Shown: positions 48,901 through 60,900 of the stretch, one piece after another
How the letters are laid out: every line of letters starts with the position of its first letter
Position numbering within the stretch: position 1 is the first letter of the stretch
DNA from: Lineus longissimus
Lineage: Eukaryota; Nemertea; Pilidiophora; Heteronemertea; Lineidae
NCBI RefSeq assembly: GCF_910592395.1
Contig: NC_088319.1
Coordinates: 312,001 to 376,000 of the forward strand
Direction of reading: 5' to 3'
DNA length: 64,000 nucleotides
Translations under genes and position numbers: made by a program
The notes under the pieces: model-generated
What the model was told of the DNA's origin: nothing
Databases searched by the model: none
What the model saw: the letters and a program-made list of their open reading frames with translations, nothing else

Positions 48901-51900
48901 GCTACCACTACCCGGCAGTATCTCTGCTACCATTACCCGGCAGTATCTCTGCTACCACTACCCGGCAGTATCTCTGCTACCACTACCCGGCAGTATCTCT
49001 GCTACCACTACCCGGCAGTATCTCTGCTACCACTACCCGGCAGTATCTCTGCTACCACTACCCGGCAGTATCTCTGCTACCACTACCCGGCAGTATCTCT
49101 GCTACCACTACCCGGCAGTATCTCTGCTACCGCTACCCGGCAGTATCTCAGAGCTACTCATAGCTTCCCAAGGTTACTTTATGTTGCTTTATCACAATGG
49201 CAGGTTCATCTCATTGTGAAGGCTCCAAGACTTATCAACATCTTAGCAGAGTAGTCGCCCATAACCTACTCTTCCAGTGTATCTATCTTCATAGGTGCCC
49301 CACGACCAACAACTGCAACCATTTTCAATGATTGTCGCTGTCCTTCAAGTGATCCAAAGGGTTCCTTCGGTGCACTTGTGAAAGAATGTATCCAGGCAGG
49401 AGATTGAATACATGTAAAACAAGGAGTTGTCTATTGACTGTCGAGTGTGCTCGCCGCTTGACCTCATGGCAAGGACTCGATGGCACAGCCCGATTCTTGA
49501 GATTGGGTTAAACAAAGAGGGAACCAAGTCTAACATCCCATCTTCTCAACTGCTCACTGCTGCTATTGAACACATCTTCACCTTTTCTCTCTGACTTCCC
49601 AGCCAAGTTGCTTCAGATCTTTCGTTCTGTAACTCGAGAATATTGGCTTAAATGCTCTGGACATTCTGGAAAAAACATGCTTCTACTTTAAACTGAATCC
49701 TTACAATCTTCTTGACCTGCTAATTAGCTACTGCTATTACAGCCAAGGTGGTTCCACGGGAAATCTATCGTTTTGAGTCATTGCGGGCAGATTGGAAATA
49801 TCAGATGAAATACTGTTGAGAATCTAATGGGTGAGGTTTCTTGTGGATGCCACAGTAGTTATAAGTAATCATTTTCATGCCAGGATTAAATGATATTCTG
49901 GCCCAACCCCTGCTAAATTACCAGTTGTAAAAAAGGGTTTCAGCGGGGTCACTTATCTGAGGTTCAAATTGGTAGTTGTCTAAAATCTTACAACAAGCAG
50001 ACTGGAGTCATCTATTGTTGCAGTTCACGTGTTTATTTTTTAACTCTTCATGATAAACAATCAGCTGTTTTTATCTCGTAAACGTTCAAGTGTTCAGCCA
50101 TTTTCTGGATCAAATCTCGGCCAATTTGGTTAAAAATTACAACTTTTAATTTCATTCATACTCGACTCAGAAAAACAAGGTACCTGAGCACTTCAGTTCC
50201 CAGCCCAGATCCAGACTTGTAATGTAACTCTAGACCTTGGAACGAGAACTTCAGATAATTTTCATTTCAATCATCACATTATTGTTCTAATTTCCAGAGA
50301 CTAATTTCCCGTTCGAAAAAAATGGACAAATTCCCCCAACTCATAGGTCTCAATTGAGTTTTGGTATATTGATTTGACACCAGGTGTCTGCACTGTCCAG
50401 CATCTACTCTAGAGGGCCCATCTCTGTTGTAAGGACTTACAGAACACCGCGGCCAGAGGTTGGAACAAAATAAAGGATTCTGTAACCAGTTGCCCCGAAG
50501 AGGAGGATGGCAAATCCCCAAAGGAATTTTGATTTTAGTTGTCACCATTCAACCCGAGCTTCTGATTGTGTTTTCCAGCTCTCGGCCTCCTGACCCAGAG
50601 AGAGGCAGAAACAGAAGAAGAGTTTGTTGCCTGGCAACGCATGATCTCGCGGTCGAACATCGTCGAGGAAGAAGAGGAGGGCGACTATGATACGATTGAC
50701 AAGTAAGTCGGAGTCGTAACAGTCATGGGTCGAATGTCATTGAGGATGAAGAGATAATCTTTGCCTGTGACATAAGTCTGTCTGTAGGGGGTCATCACAG
50801 TTTCTGCGACAACAGGCTGTGACTAACTTTCAACGTCCTGACTTTCAGATCTGATGGTGAAGAGGGCAGTAAATCAGCTGAGAAGAAGAAGAAGAAGATA
50901 AGGGAAACAGAACTCTTAGGTATGATTAAGCGTAAATTTTACGGCAAGCGCATGAACTCGAGGGAATCACTAAGAGAGAGTAGGTTAAGTACGCATAAGT
51001 ATATCAACGTTTTTGTCCCTTATCCCTTCCTGTTGTACGTTGCTCGGAAGTTGGTTTGGTAAGGTGGCGCTATTTGTCCATGGCTATGTAGCTAGGTGTA
51101 GTCGCCCTTGCTAGGAAGTCCTGTCACGAAACGTTGACGATATTGGTCACAATCGTTCTGGCCTTGCCTTCAGGCAGCTTTTCGCCGTGTAACCCACCCA
51201 CACCACATGTTGTACCCAGGTAGTGTTAGACTCACTGTCCACTCACACCATCCTACCCCAATACAGTGCTTTTAAATCGGCTGGCCATGGCAAAGAAAAA
51301 TGTGTTTGTCAGTGTGACTTGGTAACAATGGTAACTCATGTCACTTAACCCTTTTGCTACACAGCCATTTTTCGGCCAGCTTCGCCATGTGTCCTGAGCG
51401 TCATCAGTGATTGGCTAGGACAGAAAATGTTTCCCACCTTCGTTTGTTTCATCGGCTGGTGAGCAATAAATAAACAATATTTTTAAAGTGAAACTTTTCT
51501 TTGTAATGAATTTTGTTTATTAAGACTTTCTTTGAGTTTGGAAGTTAAAGTGATGTGGCTCGTACCGTGATGTGCTAAGCAATGAATCAGTGTGACCATG
51601 GATTCCTTGTGAAAGTCAACTTTCTCTTACCCTGCAGATGAGAGTGACGCCACTTCATACGAGTCTTATGACGATATGGGGGACCACCAGGAAGTCAACA
51701 GTAGCCAGGAGAATATCATCGACCCTGTCCTCACGAGCAAGGAGAACCTAACTGCCTCATCATACTCTCTCACTTTCCCCAGGTACGTCTTTCTCGGGTG
51801 TGATGTGGTCTCTGTTTGGCTCGAGCGAGTGGGTTAAGTTGGTGCTGCCCTTCTGGGCTTATTTTTGTTGCCCTGTTCAAAAGATTTTAACGTTTTACAA

Positions 51901-54900
51901 TATTCGGAGGTCTATTTATTAACTGATGGTTTATGGTGGGAGGGGGGCAGTTGTCCAGGTGGTCTCTCTGAATTGAAAGTAGCATAATTTGAATTTGAAT
52001 AGGGCCTTTCCTACTGAGGGAAATCGTTGATCTGTCCTCGAGAGTGAAGTTTCCCTATTGAGTCCCCTACCTGAGAATTGTCTTTCCTTGTTCAAGGTCT
52101 GGTTGGTGAGGATTTTGGGGATATTTCATAAAGTCAACAGTAAAAAGACTCTTAATGGATGTCTCCTTATCATCTCAAGCTTTGTATGCAAATGAGTTTG
52201 GCCAGATCATCGGTTTGAAAGTGTTCAATATGGGAAGTACACCTGCACTCAAATTGCCAGTTTGATGAAATCACTGCCCATTCAGTCTTTCCTCGCATGC
52301 ATTGTACAGTGAACTTCGTACTCAAAATAACACTTCTGTAGATACTGTTGTTATTGTAAATAAAATTGTTACATTTGTAATCATTTTGCCTCCAAATGCT
52401 TCAACATTTTAGGTCATTTACATCAATTACCGATATTGATACTGTGTGTTCTAATCTCGGGTATTCTCAATTAGTATTTTGAAACTTTTTTTCCACAAGC
52501 CCTGTTTTTTCTGGGGGATGTGAAATATGACACACTTGTCCCTCTAAGACATCTACAGCATAATGGGTGGACCTTACATTGAGTTTCTGCCAGCTGGGCC
52601 AATCACCGGCCTTCCTGGTAGAGATGCACGCCCCCAAACGATTGAAAGTGAAAATATGTGTCGCCGTTTTTTTGTTAGATCTTCCAAGACTAGCGAACAG
52701 CTTGCTCTGAGCTTGCAGAGGTAAGGCTAGCGTATACTCTGCATTTGTTTGTCTCTTGATCTATAATAGATAACATGGTTATGATGGTATGTCTCTTTAT
52801 GATGTGCAGGGTAGTTTACAAATATAGGGACTGCGAAACATTCAGACTTTATTCAAACTCAGGTGACTTGTCGCATCTTTTCCAAGTCTCGACCAACACA
52901 CCTCAGTGCCAAAATATCACACTCTCAGGACTATTGAACTTCCGACCCAAGTGTTGTGTGACATCATGAGTGACGTCATTAGGGCCATGATCATCTATGT
53001 CTGACTTCACTGCAACGCTTGGTAACATGATGTTGCACAACACTTGGACCAGAAGTTCAGCGCTCCCGAAAGTGATATTTCAGCACTAGAGTCGGGCTGC
53101 GGTTCACCCTATTCATGATATTACCTGATTGTCCTTATTCAGGTTTAGAATAATTACACCCTTTCATGACAAAGTCAAACGTTTCACAGTCCTGATTCTC
53201 TTGTCCCAGTCCAGTCAATTTAACAAATCAATAACTTGACTCTGATAATCAGTTTGGATTCCTCAACAATGTTATACGAAAAAAGACTTCTATACCCGGT
53301 ATACTAGATATTCCTATCCTATCTTCTTGACGGAGGGACAAATATATCATGACCCGGTATACTAGATATTCCTATCCTATCTTCTTGACGGAGGGAAAAA
53401 TATATCATGACCTTCAAATTGGTATGAGTCCCTCTGACTAACTGTATGTTGATCCCAGATATGCTAAGGAAGAAATCGACGACCAAGCGATGACACTACC
53501 GAGGTAGGATGGAATGTCTATTGCTCGTATCGTGTCTGCAATCTTGTTATTACTTATCTCATTACATCTTGTTAAAGGGAGACTATAGGCCTGAGCTGAG
53601 GGGTCAAAGGGGCTGGCTGCTCAAGGAACCATCCCTTGTATTGTGATGGTAGCAAAAACTACCTGGGCGATTTTTCTGAAACTGACATGGCCCAAAACAT
53701 TAATTTTGTCTTACTTCAGACCCAAAAACTAAGGGTAAATAGTGGGAGCTTTGCATTTAAAGACATTCTAAAAGAATTGACATGACAAACTCTTCAAGAT
53801 ACTGAAGACATTATTCAACATTTCCTTCAGAAACTGTCTCAAAAAGCATTATCAAAACTTCAGAATTCAAAATTCTGCCATTTTTGGCCCAAAAGTCTGA
53901 CCTTATCATTGAGTAAAGTCACTCTTCTGCGACCATTGATCTGCTGATTAGCAAGGTTTAGGGATCTATTTCATAGTAAAGGTACCTGAGGACTTCTATT
54001 GGACTGTACCACTTTGGGACAGTCAAGGGGAACAGGTGGTCATTATGAAACAGATTGAGGAAAACAAGTCATTTATCTTCATATGAGTTCTGATTGCACC
54101 CCTCAGAAGAAGTAGTAGAGCCCATGAACAGGTAATCTTAATAGCACTCATAATAAGGGATTAACAACTGACAATTGGCCAATCGAAATGTTCAATAATG
54201 TTTTCCCAGTGACCCTGACGCTCCAGCCAATAGTCTCCCTCTAAGATTTTGGTTCCTCTTTCTAAAATAACCTCTGTATTCTCTGTTATGTTGCAAGTAA
54301 TATTGTGTTGGAGGTAATGATCATGTTTGCTGCTCTAACCACCTTGCATGGCTATGAATGAAAGTTGCTATTGGAGAGGAATAATCCGACCTTGAAGGTG
54401 TGACCCAAGGCCATGTCTCAAGGTCAAGGTCACAACTTGTATTCCAGTTTTGCATGGCCTGTTTGTTGTATATAAACTTTAGCATGTACACACTGTAAAG
54501 TCAACTTGTGAGTTGTGTCTTAGGCGGTTAGTCCAGTTTTGTGTCTCCAAGTCCGTACTCAGTTTTATCAACATGTCAAACTGCTTTTATTTTGTGCCGA
54601 ACAATGACACTTGCATGGATTCTGATGAGTCAGCATGGAGTCTGATGAGTCAGCCTGGAGTCTGATGAGTCAGCATGGAGTCTGATGAGTCAGCATGGAG
54701 TCTGATGAGTCAGCATGGAGTCTGATGAGTCAGCATGGCATTGGCTGTTGGGTTGTATTAAAAGTCCTTTCATCATCTTGAACAAGTGCTGTATGTTTTT
54801 AAGTGCTGAGTCCATGCAAGAAGTTGTTCTAAAAGAGATGGTAACTTGCTTGTTTGACCAACCTTTGGTCTGGCTTTAAAAAGTATAGAAAACTTTTTCG

Positions 54901-57900
54901 TTATGATAATAAAATCACAGTGACAAAAACCACCAAATTGACTTTCATTGGCCTGATGCAGGATAGAGACAGACGACTAATCCTAGGCTGACCTGCAAGA
55001 CTATTAAACTGATCCAGCCCTCCAGTCAGAAATCTGAAATTGATATTCTGTATATTGTTGTTCACCAACTTTCCATCTATCTTTCAGATTTAGGAGTTTT
55101 CGCAAGAGTAAACGAAAGGCAAATAAGGGTTCGTTGGATAACGTGTCTCTCTGTCAGCACGGTGCTGCCAACTTCAGTGGGGAGTTACAATATAAAGGTA
55201 GATAATATGATCCTTCTCTGACAAGAAAGCTTACAACCGCACGACGCGGTACTGGTATCAGAAAGCCCCGGCAAGACTTTTGATGAATTTACATTCCTTG
55301 CATGATGTTCCAGTGACTTGAAACCAGACATCGCTGTGTCTATACCAGCAATATATCTAAACCAGGACAGGCTGTTGTCGACCACCTGGCTGGAGCAAGG
55401 ATAGTATAAGCATGTACCTCATACCATTCTGCTCAAGATCATCTGGGGTCAAATAGGCCAAACACAATACCCTTCTCTTGAAATGATAAGTTTTACTGTA
55501 GAGCCTCTCCGGAGTGACGAGTGCTGTCCTTAATAGAGGTGTCCGGATTAGAGAGGTAAAATTGAATGGAAACAACCAACTTGGGAGAGGTGTCTACCAA
55601 GGGATATTCCACTGTATTCAGTTTTACTGTTTTGTTTGAAGGAAAGTACCAATGGACTCGACGCTTCTGCATCGTTACATCTGATGAATTCCTCTGCTTC
55701 AAGACAGAGCGCGACAGCCGGCCGGTGTTGTCGTTCGCACTGAAAGACTTCGATGTGGCGTACATCGAGAAGGAGGGCAAGAAGCATCACGTCATACGGC
55801 TGTCTCATCCGGGATTCGATACCCATCTCTTCAGCGTTGACTCCAAGGATAGAGCGGACATGTGGATTGAGGTAAGTGTAACAGTTCTTTTGCTCTTTAG
55901 AACCTTCAACTTTAAATTGCTGGAGGGCATCGGTTAGATTTGGTCTTTTTTCAGAGCAAGTGGTGAAGAGATTCGTTCTCCAAACTGTGAATGACGACAT
56001 AAATTGCCAGCAACATTTGATGTCAAGTACCAGGCCCGATTGTTCAAAACAAGTTTTCACTTTATCCATATATTTACAATTTCAGCAATTCAACTCGATT
56101 GGAAGAAACTTGGAGAAGAATCGCATGTCAGCTGATAGTCTGGATGGCATCAGGACAGAGGATGGATCTTCAACATCAACACCCTCTCAAGTATGCTCTA
56201 GTCCTCCAGTGCTTCAGTATTTTGCCCCTGGTTGTGGTTGCCTAACCATAACCGCTGCCACCAGAATGAGGCACAGTGCTTCTCTGTAAGGCGTGCTCCA
56301 TTGTAACCAAGGTAGTTCAGATTGAGGTTTCACCAGTAACTGCTGAAGATGACAATTCTCTTAATCTTGATATTTCTCTTCCAGATGAACAGCCACAATT
56401 CCCTGTCCAATATTTCGCAGACCAGTTCAACAAGTGACAGCGCCGATACACATTCCTACACCCTGGCGCCCTCTATGTCTGGTTCACAATACTCGGTGAC
56501 GTCTATGATCGTTGGCTCAAAAGGTATGTATCCTCAGCAAACACACCAACAGCTTACCTACTGCTTCTTGTAATGAATATCGAGCTCACAAGATTTATTG
56601 GTCATTAGAAAACGCAACAGTGGGAGTATTGGCCACCATTTTGTTTTACTCAGGGTTTCAAGTCCACCCTGACCTGATAATCAACAAACGGTAGCATTCT
56701 CGCTTTTCTCTGAAACGTAGCATCTGTGACGGTTTTGATGCTGAGCAATGAAATGTTCTCCGTCATCTTACAGAATCAACAACTCCTTCACCGCTGCGCA
56801 AACAAACCAAACGACCACTGTCAACGCCCTCTAGTAACGATGTGATAAACCGTGCAATCGTTCTGTCCAACCCCTCCACCCCTACTGATATGAAGCTTAC
56901 CCCTTCACCGAGTGGACAACGCCACTCGGCACATCACCTTAGCAACCAGAAATCAAGGCGGACGTCACAGTTATTCGGCAGCTGGGGTAAAAAGAAAACC
57001 AAGAAGTCCACACCGAACGCCGAGCCATCTGCGCCCATAAATTTCGAGGTTTACGAAGGATCGTCGTATGATGTTTCTGTCTCAGGTACGCCATTTTGTA
57101 GATATCGCTGGACTCAATCGCTGCTGTCTAAACATACAGGCTGTATTCCTTTAAAGTGCAGAATAGGTCAATTCCACCTTCTAGTTTGTTTGTCTGATGG
57201 GTATGGTGACCTCTGACCAACACACTTGGATCACTCCCATTAGAGAATAGAATCTGTGGATGGAATCCGTTTACTTGAACATCGTATGACCTTGACCTCT
57301 GTTTGTCATAGATGTACCTCATCATCATACCATGACCTTGACCTCTGTTTGTCATAGATGTACCTCATCATCATACTATGACCTTGACCTCCTTTCCAGG
57401 TTACATGAATGTGAAAAGTCAGCTCAGCAGCCATTCGCCAGATTGGACCAGAAAATACTGCCGAATCAAGAACGGCTTTTTCGAATGCTACAAAGACATC
57501 GCTGATTATCGACATGAGTTCAATTTCCCGCTGGTCGGCTGTGAGATCTTGACGGCACGAGAGGCGCACCATGACCTTGCCATCAAGGTCGTCCAGGGCG
57601 ACATTGAGAAAGTCTTTATTGAGGTATGTTGGGCAAGTTTGGGCGTATGATCAAAGGACCAGGATGGATTTGGAAGGAGATTACGTCATGTTGGAAAGTA
57701 TCACTTTATTGTATTGGGTGTCCCAAAAAACACATTGCTGAAAACGAAATTGAATTAAACATTAGGACTGTATGTTAGATATGCAGTGGTAGGGTCGTGT
57801 ACTTTTATTCGGTAACAACTTCTTCCACTGCTAAATAACAAAAATGGGTTTACTCCATCACATGGACAATGTCATCTCATGTTTCATCCCCTTCACTTTC

Positions 57901-60900
57901 AGCCTGGCAACACCCTCGATCAAGGTCGCTGGTTGGCCGTCCTTATCAAGGAGACGACATGCTGCTCCCAGCCTCCACCTGGCTCAGATGACGATGATGC
58001 CATATCACCTTTGGTCCTGTCGCCGAGCTCGGATAATCTTGACGAAAAAGTCTTCTTTGAAAACGATGTGCATTCTGATCCGGGGTCGGATGGTTCCGAT
58101 GGATATGAGCAGCAAGCTATCAATAGGAATTCCTTTGATACGTACGATAGGTTGAAGGACTCAGATTCTGAAAATAGCTATATTGAGAATTATGGTCCTG
58201 AGGTACAGGCGGTGCGGGAGGCATTGACATCTGGTGCAAAAACGGTGAAAAATCCTGATGATGGTTGTACAAGACTTAAAGAGGAGCGCTTGAAATCTGA
58301 TTCAGACATAGTCGTACGACCAAAGAGTAAAGTGTTGGATGTGTACGCCAAAGTTGAGAAGCGTGATTGGCGGTTTTCTGCGCTGATGGCGGAGGAGGCG
58401 TCCAGTAAACGTTCGTCCGTCGCGAGTGAGTATGATGATATTTTAAGCGCGGTTATGAAAGTTAGTCGGAAGTTTTCTGAAGTACCCGTAAAGTCATTCA
58501 TGAGTCGGAGTTTGAGTTTCGATACGGGAAAGTCTTTGAAAGCTGCAGCGGAGAGGGTGCGTGATTTGGACGCGATAGCGGCGAAGGGGTATGAAAGCTT
58601 TCAAGAACTTCATAACAGTCGTCAGGGAAGCTCTGAAAGAGAACTGCTAGATTCCTCTGGTGGTACGAACAGTATAGAGGGCGCTGTTATAAGTCAGGAT
58701 GAATCCTCTGTGATAACTCTCCCTTGTGGTGAATCTGAAACTCTTGGTGCTGCTATTGATAAGACCTTGTCGGATGAATCACCAATTATTCATAAAAACA
58801 CTGGAAAGACTAAGAACTCTGGTTCACATCGGCCCCGGAGTGATGTGCTGTACCCTGAGATTTCAAATAGTTTCGGAAGCCTCGATGAAATTTCATCTGA
58901 TTCAAGTTCGGATGACGATTCGTCTAACGCACGGACACTTCCTAATCTAGATGAAGGAAAGGAACAAACACCCGTCAAATTTTACGAGAGTTCCGATAGA
59001 AAAAAAGACAGTGGGATATGCGGGGACAGCAACGAGTCAATTAGTGCATTGATCAAAGATGAGGGCGCGAAGGTTCGTGATGATGCTAAAGCACAGCTTC
59101 GTGAGCATGGCGAGGCCACGGACGACCAGAGTGAAAAACGTAAAACCACCGACAGTATTGATAAAGTTTTAGCGGGAACTTTTGTCAACACTGCCACGAG
59201 TGTTTACGCAAAGGAAGTACCGGTCAACATTGAGGACAGCGAAGATGATAAACATTCTAGTCACGATGGAGCAGAGGAATCAGATCACGAATATGACGAT
59301 ATTGACGAAAAGAAGCGCAATAGTTTTGTCCCAAGAGATGGCGCTACTGATTTGGCGGAAGATTCAAAGCTTGACAATGAAGATGAGAACGTTTATGATG
59401 AGATAGATAAGGAGAATGATGGTGAAGGTCAAAGTTCCAAGGTCGTCGTTGAAGTTCATAATTCCAAGGTCGTTGCTATTGGTGATGAAGCAGCAAAGGG
59501 TGGTTCTGAAGGACATCATGATTACGCCGACGTTGAGGATAAGGAGAAGAAAGAGGGCGTTGCAGAGGAGGAGAGTGACCATGATTATGACCCAATAGAG
59601 TTCAAGGGAGCGACTGGTGAGTTCAAAGTATCTTTTTCTCACCAGCATCACTGCTTGCCTTTAGCTTACAATCCTCATGAATGATGTGGGATAGGATAGA
59701 TTGACGTCTGTCCAAATGTTGACTGGCCTGTTATCATGTAATATTTTTGTGTTGTTTTTGACATCATGTGACTTCTTGGTGGCTCATGGGAATTTTAACC
59801 TGAGAAAAAAGTAAAAAACTTGAAATATGTACCTGTTTGTTTCATTTGAAACTTAATGGGAGAGATAATGATTCATTTTTTTCTTGAATTTCTGATTCAT
59901 TGCTAAATGTGAAGTTTCTTGATAAGGTGAGGGTGCCGAAGGGAGACCGTCGTCTGAGAGTGAGTATGAAGAATATGAGGATCACGAGGAGGAATCCGTT
60001 GAAGAATATGAGGCTCACGAGGAGGAATCCATTGAAAGTAAACAGGGAAGAGCAAGTGAGTACAAAAAAGACAGATATAAATCTTTGAGGAGAGATATCA
60101 GTGGTTTAGAGGTCAGAGTGAGGGCCAGGTTCAGGAGCACGGCAGTTCTGATTAAAATTGCTGGTGTGTTCCAAACCTTCAGGGTCAGTTTCAAAACATT
60201 TCATGAATTAGAGGGGGCGTCAACTGGTGTGCCCTGACTTCGATTCATGTCTACCCATTGTTTGTTTTCCTACCAAAATTGGCCTGAAAAAAGTTTTTGA
60301 GTAATTTTTTTCTGGGGGGTTGGGGGGAGTTTCCCGAACCCAAGAATCGAATCCTAACTCCTTCTCTTTTGAGAGAAAAACTTGGGAAAGGAAAACACTG
60401 GTACCACCTTCATAGTGTTATGTTTCTGTGATCTTTTTTTCAGCTGCTCTTCATGCTGAGGTGCGTGTCAAGAAGAGAGAATGGGCACAATTCAAGAAAC
60501 TTAGGTAGGTGAAGGGAGGCATTCTTGTCATCTTCAGGCCTGTATCGTGGTTACAACACCTGACAATACCCAACATAACTTAGGTAGGTGAAGAAGGGAG
60601 GCATTCTTGCACATCTTCAGGCCTGTATCGTGGTTACAACACCTGACAATACCCAACATAACTTAGGTAGGTGAAGAAGGGAGGCATTCTTGCACATCTT
60701 CAGGCCTGTATCGTGGTTACAACACCTGACAATACCCAACATAACTTAGGTAGGTGAAGGGAGGCATTCTTGTCATCTTCAGGCCTGTATCGTGGTTACA
60801 ACACCTGACAATACCCAACATAACTTAGGTAGGTGAAGGGAGGCATTCTTGTCATCTTCAGGCCTGTATCGTGGTTACAACACCTGACAATACCCAACAT

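Larger units (their letters stand above)
45999..50578 (+). other. AFAP-like intron 2
   Basis: 4.6 kb. It holds a G20 run, an about 157-bp tandem duplication (46423-46700), SINE fragments (47815-47900 and the tRNA-like region 48715-48895) and a 25-bp minisatellite (48897-49150). Frames of 138 and 180 codons here lie in repeats or lack splice support. Confidence 0.7.

Noticed and set aside
48837-49254. Overlapping 108- and 133-codon frames with repeated LPLPGSISATTT
   Set aside because: Product of the 25-bp minisatellite read in three frames.
57844-58155. 103-codon plus frame and several minus frames inside exons 2 and 14
   Set aside because: Shadow frames of the AFAP-like coding exons.
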